Source: Kryptolebias marmoratus (taxonomy: Eukaryota; Chordata; Actinopteri; Cyprinodontiformes; Rivulidae). From it: a DNA stretch of 64,000 bases. The notes under the pieces were generated by a model, which did not search any database, had not been told where the DNA came from, and worked only from the letters and a program-made list of their open reading frames with translations. How positions within the stretch are numbered: the first letter of the stretch is position 1; each line of letters opens with the position of its first letter. This document shows positions 24,501 through 35,662 of this stretch, one piece after another. The stretch is from contig NC_051444.1 of assembly GCF_001649575.2 (NCBI RefSeq), forward strand, positions 18,321,981 through 18,385,980, read 5' to 3'. The translations under genes and the position numbers were made by a program.

Positions 24501-26862
24501 ATACTTATTTCACAATGACATGCATACTTTTATGATTCTGCTGCTGTTTAAAAACTTTTAAAGTAGATTTAGGACAGGCAAATTACTTTAGGAATGAATT
24601 AACAAAAAGAAAAAGCCTTTGATGAATCCACAGCACTTTTTGGATGAGCCTCAATGACTCGTACTACCTGAGACGGTGCTGAGGGCTTTCTCGGCCGTCT
24701 GTCGCAGTGTCTCTCCCTTCTGCCACGGGGCCTGAGGCAGCAGCCACAGCTTCTCGCCCCCGACCTGCTGCTCAGCCAGAAGAACCAGCGAGTCGGGCAG
24801 GCAGCGCTCCACCGAGGTTAAGTCCTTATCTACGTCGGCTGAAAAGACACAGAGGAACACAGAAAGGGGGGAAAAGACCTTATTGTGCCCGTGTGAGCAA
24901 ATTTTACACCAACTTTCCAAATGTCACAGGCAGGAAAATGCAAATAGGAAGTTCTGGAGCAGAGAGATTTTCTGAATGTCAAAGAAATAAAAACTCTTTT
25001 AATCCCTGGTAATTTAAATTAAATCCAGCTTTATCAAATTTCCTCATATGACCTATTTGTTTAATTCATCTTTTCTTGGTGAATAATTCCCATATAATGC
25101 CAGATAATTCCTCCAGTGCAATTATAAAACAGTGTGCAGTAAAGAACCTTCAGTGAATTAACCCACTTTCCTGCACTGACCTACGACCCTCGGTGCTGTC
25201 TGGAAGTTCTGAAACTTCTGTTCCCAGGCGTCTTCCAAGTCCTGAGCCAAGATGATGTCCTGATTGTCACTGCTGTCGTCTTCGTCCAAGTCATAGTCAC
25301 CAGACTGCTTCCGGCTCATCCTCTCTGCGTCCTCCAGCAGCCGCAGCTCGTGGTCTGACAGCACGCTTTTCTCCAGTTCAAGCTGAAAGTGAATTCAGAG
25401 TGAGTCTCTGTCTCAGCCTTCAGGACACTGAGGCTGTTACTGGGCGTTACCTGCTGCAGAGCAGTACGGCTCACAACAAACAATTTATTCTGCCCCCAAA
25501 ACCCAGCTGAATGTTAAACTGGTGCTGGTATTTTAACCAAAGAGAACATTAAAACTACAATTTAAATCACTGCAGTAGAATTAAAATCAACCTGATGAGA
25601 TTAATTCTTTGACTGCTGCTTTAGCTGAAGACAACCATTTCATCTGACTGCAGCTTCAAGTCATGTGGCATTTTTTTTTCTACAGGCAATAAATTATTTT
25701 TGTGAAAGCTTAGTTTGTTTGTTTAAAAGTTCAAATTGATGCTATGTTCAGAGCTTGTGTTGTTACAGTTTTAAACCTTTGTAGGTCAGAAATTTGTAAC
25801 TACAGCTGTGAAAAAGTGTCACTTGTAAATTTGTGCAATTAGTGCAAATAACTGAAAATGCCACCAAACACAAGTGTCAAACGCAGATCCAAAGAAATTT
25901 CTTTTTTAAAATCTGAGTCTTTCAAGAAAGAGTATATATGTTCACTATTATAAATGATAAACCTGTTTGTCTCAGAAGCATGGCTGATGTGGCCATTATT
26001 AAATGAATAATAACATAATGTGAGACAATAAAACTAAACATCAAACCAAATCTGAAGATGTGAATCAGAAGTTAACTTCAGTATAGTGGATACAAAGCAA
26101 ACGTGTATGCAAATAAGTGGAATGGATGACTTTAAAAATGTAGCACATTGTATTATAGGAAACTGTTATTTTCTTGTCCTTCAAATAAATAATTTTAGTA
26201 GCTGTATGTTTGGTTTTTTTACTAAATAATCTGTTCTTTTGATTAGAAATTAGTGAGAAACTTACTGATACAGATGATACAAGCATAGGAAGAGCATCTA
26301 AATTCAGTCATTTACTGAATTTTAATCAAACAGCAAGATTTGTTCTGACTTATATGAAAGGTCATATTTCTTTATGAATCAACTATGATGCATCTACATC
26401 TACAACTTGTCAGTATCTACCTTTGTCTGAGTTTGACCTTCGACTTGATTATAGTTTATTGAATTATTTTAAGGTGTAACTGAGTTTCACACCACTGCCA
26501 CACAAAAGGTAGTGACCAATGTACGTTTTGCACCCTTTTTCCTTCCAACCTTCTCATGTAGTCACAGATTTATGAGGGAGGTTATTTATCTCCAGACAAA
26601 CCTGCAGCAACATGTCTTTGAAGCGCTGCTCCAACGGGCTGCAGTCCGCTGAAATGACGGGGAGCCTCTGCAGACACACCGCTGCCATCAAAGTCCAGGG
26701 AGAACTGGCTACCTCCGTCCCAGGCTTAGTCTGGAGAGCCGCCTCGCAAATAGGGGTGATGGAAAAGTGGCGACACCCTTCGCTCTTGACGCCTGTTCTG
26801 CTAAAATGAGATAAAACCTTCCACAAGGTCCGACTCGCCATCTTTCTACAGGGCGCAGCCAT
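21516..26862 (-). CDS. mrpl46: Mitochondrial ribosomal protein L46 (mL46), 4 exons
   Basis: Component of the large subunit of the mitochondrial ribosome. The minus-strand coding exons are 26,602-26,862, 25,181-25,382, 24,668-24,838 and 21,516-21,763. Together they total 882 nt (293 aa; human about 279). All junctions are GT-AG and the phases close (0, 1, 1). Residues 1-87 give an Arg-rich, acid-poor transit peptide and the conserved segment [16 protein letters not shown]. The motif [11 protein letters not shown], an acidic run near 116-129 and [13 protein letters not shown] follow. Residues 155-293 form the degenerate Nudix-like fold, including [29 protein letters not shown] and the end DRFILNL. 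I chose MAAPCRK as the start because it matches the family; an in-frame ATG at 26,875-26,877 would add five residues (MQQKK). The gene is head to head with mrps11. Intron 3 contains a Tc1-like remnant. Confidence 0.95.
21764..23811. other. mrpl46 intron 3, proximal part
   Basis: About 2 kb of intron without a recognised gene or transposon. The part at about 23,330-23,620 (between an AT-rich tract and the Tc1 remnant) has balanced composition and could be conserved non-coding DNA, but nothing in the sequence proves this. Confidence 0.35.
23812..24545 (+). mobile_element. Tc1-like transposon remnant in mrpl46 intron 3
   Basis: It opens with acaagtatttgatcccct, and a related ggatccaatacttatttcac sits at the far end (about 24,494-24,513). 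In between lie decayed coding blocks typical of fish Tc1 elements. These include the text gctcaagaaggctcatatac followed by aggccc, a block encoding [16 protein letters not shown] near 24,211-24,262, and AKNHS near 24,380. Stops and deletions disable it. It lies antisense to mrpl46. Confidence 0.8.
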
Positions 26863-27439
26863 CTTCTTCTGCTGCATTCAATGTGTGTATGCAAAGAAAT
26901 AGTGACGTCTGCCGACTGACTTTAACCACTAGAATTAGAATTTGTACCTTCAATATTTAAACAAAAATAAAATATTTAAAAATTTATATTATTATCTGAA
27001 TAACACTGTTTGAATTATATGCAAATTTAAGTACACTGGTTGACACTTTAAGGATTCGAGCAAGCGCTCACTTTGAAAAGCTTATATTTCCGAGGCTTTT
27101 TGGAATTCGTGAAGGCATCATTTTACCCACAATTCTTTGTGGTTAAACGAACGTTCCATTTTTTTAAATTTGGGCAGAATGCTTTGTCTTCCTTAAAAAT
27201 AAAAAATATATATATAGTAGTATGTGCTCTAAATACTTGCGTGTAATGTCGTTTAAAAATCATATTTGATGTCTGGTTTAAAAACAATGAGCGGACAAGT
27301 CACGGTTACATTAATCATTTTATAACCGCGCCACCTCTCAACGTGTTAGTGGTTTAGTCTGAATGCGCAGCGCCTCTTCTTCAATGTCACGCTTGTTTTT
27401 AAAACTGCACTAGACTAACTGTAAATGCGTATATAAAAC
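26863..27439. promoter_or_regulatory. Probable bidirectional promoter of mrpl46 and mrps11
   Basis: A 577-bp gap separates the divergent start codons. TGCGCAGCGCC at 27,364-27,374 is one base short of the NRF-1 consensus. The mrpl46 start codon lies in AAGATGGCTGCG (minus strand, about 26,854-26,865), close to a YY1 site. A short palindrome CCACAAttctTTGTGG lies near 27,127-27,142. No TATA box is well placed for either gene. The same head-to-head pair exists in human. Confidence 0.65.
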
Positions 27440-30400
27440 ATGTTTAATTTCAGGTGTGTCTTACGTAATTCCGCCAGCATCGTATGTCGACAACTAGCCG
27501 CCTTGTTAGACGGAAATGGGACCTCTCTGTAAGTGTTTTTATTTTACTAGATCTGCTGTTAGCTAACGGCTAATTCTGACGGAGTATATATCTTTATTTA
27601 AATGCCACATTTTTACATTACAAAACGTAGGCACCAGCTAGTAGACATATTAAACTCGGAAATTAAAATGGTAAGTGTGTGTGTGTGTGTTTAGGGTTGG
27701 GAGAGGAGGGATGTCGCTACAGAGAACATTGCAGAGCAGCGCTGTGAGACATCAGGAGTCAAAATCATCGGAAGTAAAATCTGGAAAAGAGTTCAGGTCA
27801 GACAACCTCTGCACGCTTCAACACATCTGTCTGGTGGGTTAAAATGTCCCCCGCACTGTAAGATTTAAATGACGGTGATCATACATTTCCCCTAAACTCT
27901 GGCCCATCTTCCTAGTCAACATCACGTTTTACTCCAATGTTATGATGAGTTTTTCAATCTAGTTTTCACCTTTCAGCTATCTTCCTCCTCTGCCTGGTCA
28001 AGACAGCCCTCTGAGATGGGCCGGGATGAAGTTTGAAGAGTTGCCAATTCTTCACATTAAAGCCACGTATAACAAGTAAGTGGGGCAAACTCTAGTCCAG
28101 GGGTAGGCAATCCTGGTCCTGGAGGGCTACTATCCTGCATGTTTTTACTTGTTTCTCTGCTCCAACACACCTGATTTGAATCAATGGGTGATTAACAGGC
28201 TTCTGCAGAACATGAAGAGGTGATTTAACCACTGAATCAGGTGTGTTGGAGCAGGGAAACAAGTAAAAACATGCAGGATAGTGGCTCTCCAGGACTAGGG
28301 TCGCATACCCCTGCTCTACTCTTTGGCAATCATATATCTGCAGGTGAAATCTACATTTGTTTTTGTTCTATTTAAATGTAGCCAATAAAAGTTTTGTGGT
28401 AGTGTGTCTGGACAGGAAGTGATCTGCAGGGAAGCAGGCTTGCGTAACAATACAAAGTCAAGTGTTGCACATGGCAGGCAGTACAAGTAGACTTTGCTGA
28501 CAGTGAAATGTCATTGTGGCGGTGTTGAGGATGCTCTTGTTCTGTGAGAAGATGGTCTAATATTCACTTCTGTTCTCCACCAGCACACACATCCAGCTAA
28601 CGGACAGCGCGGGTCAACCTTTAGTCAAGACATCCTGCGGCACAGAGGGCTTCAAGAACATCAAGAAGTCGACGCCCATCGCTGCTCAGACCGCAGGCAT
28701 CTCTGCAGCCGCCGTGAGTTATCTCCTCTCACGCTCCTTGTTCTGCTCAAGGAGCCATGCGTCTTTTCACTGTAGGTTTTGTGCGATCGCACGGCGTCTC
28801 TAACCATTAGAACTCCTCATTATCTTTATAGAATGTTCTTACAAGTAAATTAGTAAAGACTCCACAGCCCGTGCAGCTTCGCCACTCTGTAGCAGCGCTT
28901 AATTCATGAATATTAAATGTCTGTGGTAAATGAACTGCTTTCTCTGCACTGAGTGGAGCAGTCAGCATTAAAAAGCTCATTCTGTCTGATTTATCGCAGC
29001 TGCAGGCCAGCTGAGCTAACATATCTCTTTCTGCTTTAAAGACAGTGAGAAAATAGAATTTTTTTTTTTTATCAATATATTACCAAGTACATGGAGACAG
29101 AATATTTCAGTATGTTATATGTGGGCTTGGTCACAGCTGAAACAGAGAACTTGGTAATAATATTTAACTTTCTTAGCAGATAAGAATTTTAAAAACTTAC
29201 ACAAATTTCCACAGAAGTTGTGGTTAATTCCTGCATCAGTCTGATCTGTTTTATAGACTGTAAGGTGTGGCTGTAGCTCATTGTTGTTGTGGTTATGTGG
29301 ATCTTATTGGATCTTTCAGAAGTCCGGCAGGTTTCGCATAAAAAAAAAAACTGTAATATTGTGTCTTTTTGTCCAAACAGAAAGCCACAGCGAAAGGAGT
29401 AAAGTTCGTTCGAGTCATGGTCAAAGGTCTTGGTCCTGGACGTCTGGTGAGCAGTTTTTTTTTTTTTAAATTTCTTATGTTTTGCAAGTGCTTTTCATTT
29501 CTTCATGTAGTTTTGCAGCCAAATGTCAAGTGTCCCATATCTGAAAGGTGCTTATTTGACCTGAAGTGTGAGAACTTCTTTAACAATGACGAAAACTACA
29601 ATAATGTAGCTCATCTGAAACTCTTAAACCAGCGAGGTCTGAGTTATTTTTATTTTACTTTTCATTGATAGAAGTCATTAAGACACATAGTGTATGAAAC
29701 ACAGTGAGGCAGTAAACACAGCATCATCAGATGAGCAGCAGTGAGCAGTCCGTCTTCAGCAGGTAGCAGTCTGAGCGATTTTTAGTTCAGAGAATCAACG
29801 CAAAGTTTTCATTTGAGTGTGAATTTAACAGATATTAAGAAAAGTAAGAACAAACTTCCGTCTTTAATCCCAAAAAAGTTTTGGCGATTCAAATGCAGTT
29901 TCAAAATAAAAGCAGAGTTTGAGGATTTGCTCGCTGAAGGACACAATAGTAGTGTACACAACTAAAATATCTGCATTATCTCAATAAGGTCACCAGTTGC
30001 AGCCAAGGACTCAATCTATTTTAGACATATTAGCAAGATTTTACATAAATTCTCTCTAGAGAGCTTCTTAGCGAGAACATGATCTTTCCGAACCTTAAAC
30101 ATGGCAAAATGTCACAAATCCATCTACCATTAGTGCTCCAGAGGTGATGTGTTCATTTCAGTGTATTAGCCTCATTTTGCATCCTCCGGTACATTGGGCT
30201 CCAAGAGGATTTTTAAAAAGGGCAGTAAGAGGATTAAGATGCACCCTGCGTCATCATGCACATGTGACCGGACTACGGTCAACCTGGAATTTACACTTTC
30301 CAGTCAAAAAATGGTGCATGTGAATGTGTTTCAACTGGCAACGAGATGTTTACTCGATGCAATGACCAGCTGGTCGGCCCTTTTTAAAAACTGGGTTCTC

Positions 30401-32283
30401 ACAGCTTGTGGCTGTAGGAAGAAAGAAATAAAAGGTAGGAAATCATTGTTGTGCATCAAGCAGACAGAACAACTAAGAAGATTGCTGAAACTACTAAAAC
30501 CGGGTGGGTTAATAACAATTCAACACACTAATGAAACCAGTGTGTAATCGGCCTCTTTGAGGGGAAATTGGAAAACCATTTTTTTCTTTTAGCAGGGCTG
30601 GAGACCACTTCAATGTTGGTAAAATTAATAAAATCAAGCAAAGTCATGGCACAGTTGATAGTTACACACACAATGTGTCGAAAACCAAACTTACCAGCTG
30701 ATTTAATCTTGAGCCTAATAAAAGAATGTGGCTTTAATTTATATGAGAGCATGAAGATCGGAGTTTTGATCAGTTCAACGCGGTCCTGTAGATCAATGAA
30801 TCCAGATTTATTCTGTTTCAGAGTGATTGGAGCATCAGGTTACAAAGAGCAATGATGAAGTGACGCTCCCACAACTTTACAAGTTTATAAAACAAAAAGA
30901 GAAGTGTTGCAATCAGGAGCTTGCTTCACTTGGTCTGAATTAATTTACTGAGCCAGCAGATTTTTCCTGTCAGTGGTTTCTTGTTCTTGCCTGACGACGC
31001 AGTCATCTTTAAGGAGTTCAGATTGTAAACATGTTTCTCAGGAAGCTTGAGGCATTTATCTTCACACATGGCCACACTGGCCAACACACAGTCCAGAGCT
31101 TTACACATCAGCAACTCTGGTTGGAAACAAACGATTCTGTCTTTGCTCAAATATTCACTGCCAAACTGTAATTTCGCTTCAGTGTTTCACAAAAACCTTT
31201 CCAGTCACGTGTGCTGGTCCAACAGGATGCTTAATCTTTTGACACTGTAGTAAGAGTTCCCTCCACATCGTGTGATGAGTTTCTGCAGTTTTTAGAGCAG
31301 GGGTGTCCAATCCTGGTCCTCGAGGGCCACCATCCTGCAGGTATTGTTTCTCTACTCCAACACACCTGATTTAAATCAATGGGTGATTAACAGGCTTCTG
31401 CAGAACATGGAGAGGTGATTTAACCACTGAATCAGGTGTGTTGGAGCAGGGAAACAAGTAAAACATGCAGGATAGTGGCCCTCGAGGACCAAGGTTTGTT
31501 GTCCCTGTTTTAGAGGCTTCTTTAGAAAACAAAGAATCCACTATTGGCCTCGGATGGAGTCATCACTTGCAGGAAATTTCCACTGCATCTGTATGTTTCA
31601 TCAGAAACAATCAAAACATCTTTTTAAATATATATTAAAACAATTGTCTGAGGGGCCCGGGGAACTGTTTTGGTGTGTTGACAACTTATTAGCAAGAAAA
31701 TATCAGACCCAGATGTTTAAAAAAGGCAGCTTCCACCCACTGGAACATCATCTGGGACCCCTAACTTAATGATATTTGTGTTGAGACTATTTCCATTAAT
31801 ATATTTTGACTTTTTGTAATGGGGAAAAAAAAACACACTTCAGGCACCATTTGTTGAGATTACTGAAGCAGCCAGGTACATGCATGTATGCATGTCTTTA
31901 AAAAGGATCACAGAATGGTATGAAGTGACGGTTGTGTGGCGTCTTCTAGCTGTGACCCCGTTCTTCATTGCGTTCTTCCAAGCGTGGGCGTTCAGCCCTT
32001 GTAAACTTGCCGCTGCTCGAGGAAACAACGCTTTAATTAATTTCAGCCTTTTGTTTTTTATTTTTTTTGTTGTTTTTTTTTTGCAATGAGGAGGATAATT
32101 AAAGCGGTCGCAAACATCTTGATCTGTTCCCTTTAGCTTTCCTAATGACTAAATGTGTCTTTTTCTGTTGCACAGTCTGCAATCAAAGGCGCGACGATGG
32201 GAGGCCTGGAGGTAGTATCGATCACTGACAACACCCCCGTGCCGCACAATGGATGCCGCCCACGTAAAGCCAGAAGGATGTGA
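27440..32283 (+). CDS. mrps11: Mitochondrial ribosomal protein S11 (uS11m), 6 exons
   Basis: Small-subunit protein of the mitochondrial ribosome, which lies at the mRNA/platform region in the uS11 family. The coding exons are 27,440-27,528, 27,695-27,796, 27,977-28,075, 28,584-28,713, 29,381-29,446 and 32,176-32,283. They total 594 nt (197 aa; human 194), with GT-AG junctions and phases 2, 2, 2, 0, 0. The N-terminus [19 protein letters not shown] is Arg-rich and lacks acidic residues, as expected of a transit peptide. Next come [20 protein letters not shown] and the uS11 core: [55 protein letters not shown] and the basic end RPRKARRM. The start is inferred: it is the only ATG that keeps the frame open through exon 1. 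Introns 3 and 5 carry hAT miniature elements. Confidence 0.95.
28098..28313. mobile_element. hAT (Buster-type) foldback MITE, copy A, mrps11 intron 3
   Basis: A 216-bp element starting CAGGGGTAGGCAATCC and ending in the matching inverted CCCCTG end. The two halves are near-complementary over roughly 75 bp around a loop of about 60 bp. The flanks are ctctagtc (28,090-28,097) and ctctactc (28,314-28,321), an 8-bp target duplication with one mismatch and a central TA. It encodes nothing. Confidence 0.85.
29447..31289. other. mrps11 intron 5, unannotated part
   Basis: Intronic DNA without a recognised element. A C/D-box-like pair near 30,851 and 30,934 was considered and rejected because there is no terminal stem. 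Confidence 0.35.
31298..31507. mobile_element. hAT (Buster-type) foldback MITE, copy B, mrps11 intron 5
   Basis: A 210-bp relative of copies A and C. The target-site duplication ttttagag is perfect (31,290-31,297 and 31,508-31,515) and has the central TA of Buster-type hAT insertions. The ends are CAGGGGTGTCC and GTCCCTG. Internal arms such as caacacacctgattt and aatcaggtgtgttgg pair with each other. Confidence 0.9.
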
Positions 32284-32332
32284 TGTCTGAGTACCAGAGT
32301 GCTTTGAAGAAGCTGTTAACTTGTCATATGCT

Positions 32333-32338
32333 AATAAA
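32333..32338 (+). terminator. Polyadenylation signal of mrps11
   Basis: AATAAA 50 bases past the TGA, followed by a GT-rich stretch (gtgttttgccgtgt). This gives a very short 3' UTR. Confidence 0.75.
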
Positions 32339-32759
32339 GTGTTTTGCCGTGTCACTCCTGGCTCTGAGCTGACTTTATGTAATGCATTTTTTTTGGGGGG
32401 AGCTGTAAGTGCAGGTGGTGCTATTAATGAGCAGAGAGCAGATGTCTCGGTCCTCCGCCGCCACTGTTGACACTTTAAACCTACAGTTTCCCTGTAGGTA
32501 CCCTCATTGTCATCAGCACGCTGATGTTCGAGTTCAACACAAAACCAGCAGTGTGTAAAAGAGCACCGAGCGTCTCGGAAACGGGTCCAAAAGCGGCCCG
32601 GAAGCGTTCTGGCACTTCGTATCTACGGGTGGGAGCTGGCGCCAAAGCTAGGATTTTTGCTTCTCTCAGTTTGATATTCGTCACTGTCACGATTTTTAGT
32701 AAAGAATGACTTCTCTTTGACAATACATGCATAACTGCAGGCCTCCGCTGATTGGGGCT

Positions 32760-33015
32760 TCATGGCAGTGCGGCTCCAGAGCAAAGCACTTGAAGGCAGC
32801 CTGAAGGACTCGAACTGTCACGGCAGCAAGACTGAACTCTGTGGCCTCAATTCTAAGCTCTTAAGACAAACGGGCACCACTCATCACCTTGCCAATACCA
32901 CCCCCCAACTGTGATGCACGGGGGTGGCAGCATCATGCTGTGGGGAGAATTTCAGCAGCGGGAAACTGGGAAACTAGTCAGGGTTGAGGCGAAAGCTGAA
33001 CGGAGAGATTTTATG
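32760..33015 (+). mobile_element. Tc1-like transposon fragment
   Basis: The text gatgcacgggggtggcagca followed by tcatgctgtgggg is the hallmark G-G-S-I-M-L-W-G block of Tc1-like transposases. It is followed by a cagcagcgggaaactggg block and agtcagggttgagg. Only this short interior piece remains, with no ends and a broken frame. It lies between mrps11 and pdpr. Confidence 0.7.
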
Positions 33016-34465
33016 ACCGGTTTATGATCCAAACTACTCATAACATCGTACTGTAGACAGAAATTAATACGATCTCCTGTCCTGGTCTCTGCCAGGTGGG
33101 TCTGGATTCTGTCTGAAGCCACAGTACTGATACTAAAGTCTCTGTCTTTATTTGTTTTTATTTTTTAATACCTACACCCTTTTTTGCTTCAACTCTAATA
33201 AAAACATAGAAAAAGCAGCTCCATTCATTTGGGAGTCTGAAAGAAAATAAAACTAAAAAAGGTTTTGTCTGCTCTGCCTTTGGAGTGAAGAGATGAAGGA
33301 AATTCAACCTTCTTGTATGATAAAAGTTTAATTGAATTTGTTTTTTTTTAATCTTGAGCACAATGCAGTCAGACATTTGAAACATCTTTGAAGCTGACTG
33401 TATACATGTAGAGAAACAAGAATGAAGGAACTGAGTGGTTTCCACAAAGTATTTCTGTTTTTTATATAATTAGTTTATAGATAAAATAATTTTTTTTACT
33501 GTAGATATTGAGAGCTGAAAAATTATGTGGTTTTCATTTCTGCACACAAGTTCTCGTCCACTTCCCTTTTGACCGTTCAGGGGCTCGTCTCGTTAGTAAA
33601 TGGTTCAGGAAAAATTGTATTTTTTTCTTCACAAACATTTAAAAGAAAATGGAAAAATGTGTTATAGAAAAGCAAACCCGATCTTTAATCTGAAACCTGT
33701 AGGACAGGAAAGAATGAGGCCCAGAAACATTTATCACACAGGAGCGTTACCAGAACACACAGGTCGGACTCGGAGCAGCACTAAGAGCGGCGGAATGGCA
33801 CTTAATCTGACACTTATTCACCGCTGCCTCGCCTCGCACACGGATGGTTTCCTGGAAACGTCAGAGCTGCTGCTGCAGCTCCACACAAAGTGATGCTGTC
33901 CTGAGTCTGTCCTGAGCGACGCAGCAGTCATGTAGAAAAACCCAGGATAAAAACGACACCATTAAAGTCCTCCTGTGAGAGCTCGTTTATCAAATCTGTC
34001 CAGCACAGCTTTATTTATTTTTGTTTTTCTTTGCTGCGTTCATCCTTTCAGGGTAGCTTGTACAGATTTGCGATGTCAGTTAACTCATAAAATCAAGTTT
34101 ATTGGTGCAAAGAGTTCTTTTTAATATGTTTTGCAACAGAGCGGTGGTAATGTTTAAACTGAAGCACGCCGTCAAATAAATTAAAGCTATTGCTTGAGTT
34201 GAAGACTGAGACAAATAAATATAGTCAGTTCTAAATTATATAGAGCCGATACTTAAAAAAAAATCCATCTGTAATGTTCTAAACACAAAAATGTTGCATG
34301 AAGCATTTTTAATCAGTTTTCCTTTAATGATCTCTTTTTGTGTGCGTCTGAAAGTATAAAGCCTAAAGATGATCACAAAAGCTGAGCAGAATTTAATTTT
34401 TTTTTTTTTTATTCGACAGCGCCGCTCTTTGAGCAATAAAATAATTTCCTATATAAAACCTGCAG
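33016..34465. other. Intergenic; possible distal 3' UTR of pdpr
   Basis: No gene is recognised. Minus-strand AATAAA words occur (for example 34,009-34,014), so a long pdpr 3' UTR could reach here. A locally GC-richer block at about 33,700-33,900 has no recognisable protein content on either strand. Confidence 0.35.
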
Positions 34466-34555
34466 GTCTTCATAAACCTTCAAACGTGTGAAATGATGCC
34501 CAACAAGAACGACTGCACCGAACTGATCGACGAATACTTCAAGTCGCTGAAATGA
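34466..34555 (+). other. Coding-like island, 30 codons ending in TGA
   Basis: Starting right after a CAG that could serve as a splice acceptor (34,463-34,465), an open frame of 29 codons contains MMPNKNDCTELIDEYFKSLK and ends in TGA. The block is clearly more GC-rich than its AT-rich flanks, as exons are here. An A-run (about 34,574-34,585) follows 19 bases later. It could be the last exon of a plus-strand gene, a fragment of a processed pseudogene, or a conserved part of the pdpr 3' UTR read on the wrong strand. I do not recognise the protein, and the pyrimidine tract before it is poor. Confidence 0.3.
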
Positions 34556-34637
34556 CCCAAAACTGAAGATTCAAAAAAAAAAAACACGGTGCTAAAAATT
34601 GGAGATGTTTATACACACTAACTATACAAAAATACAT

Positions 34638-34643
34638 TTTATT
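34638..34643 (-). terminator. Candidate polyadenylation signal for pdpr
   Basis: AATAAA on the minus strand about 1 kb beyond the pdpr stop. It is one of several candidates and the one actually used cannot be decided from sequence. Confidence 0.35.
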
Positions 34644-35662
34644 TCCAAATGCAGTGAAATCCTTCTTTACACAAACATCTAAAACCAATCCTGGGATGGC
34701 TGATTTGCGTTCCCATTAGCCACACATTCAAATAAACAACAACGACAACAAAAATCAATAAAACTAAATTTAAACCTCAAAAGTGCATCAATTTTTTTTT
34801 CAAAACAGCCACCAAACATAAATAACCATTTAGGTTATATTATCAGAAATGCTTTTCCACGAGCTCTGCACACAGTAGGACGACGACACAGCAGCTCGCA
34901 GCTGATGAAGACATTCCCTCAGGAGGAGGAAGAGGCTGACCTCCTTTACTCTGAAGATTTGCACGGACTAAAACAGGTGTAAGGTGACAAACAAGATGCT
35001 GGATTACTAAATCAGAATCCCGGGGCTTCTTGAAGCCCTTTTTCCCTTATGTGTTTGGATTTTCTCATGTCTAGTGTTGTGAGGCTGAGCGCAGTGAAGA
35101 GCAGAAAGAATCTGATATGGGTCACGTCGCTGATATTTGTCACAGCAGCAGATTCAGGGTTGGTTAAATATTTGGATTTGTACGTCAGCACTGACGTCTC
35201 TCTCAGACTCGTTGGCACTGTGCCACAAAGGAAGCTTTACGGTACTCGAAGCACGAGCAGAGAGGATTGTCTAAACGGCCTTCTGGATGGGTTCAGGTCA
35301 ACAAACTGAGAAAATTGGCATCAGCTGGTGTTGACCTCGACTTAATAAAAGGCGCACAGCGACAGGCTGCGGCGAGAAAGGCGTCACTGTCACTGTGGAC
35401 TGAGTGCAGATCGGGGTGGGGCTGAAAACTGCAGCAGAATTCGATGAACAGGTGTTTTGGTGCGTCTTCAATATTGCACTGTAGAAAAAAATAAAATACA
35501 AGTTGGAAATTAAATATTAGCGAAACAAGAAGTGTTTGTACATCTAGCCCTCGCATTAGGAGCTGTGAAGGAGAACAGATGTTGGCACTGTGAGGTTAGA
35601 GCAGGAGTGGATGTGGTGAACTGATGGAGCGCCTCGGAGGGAGATCGTCCACGAGCTCCGCC

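Noticed and set aside
30851..30938. C/D-box snoRNA-like pair (ATGATGA and CTGA) in mrps11 intron 5
   Set aside because: No complementary terminal stem flanks the boxes, and no convincing second box pair was seen.
32481..32732. Open frames on both strands just after mrps11
   Set aside because: There is no recognisable protein, and the region lies between a poly(A) signal and a Tc1 fragment.
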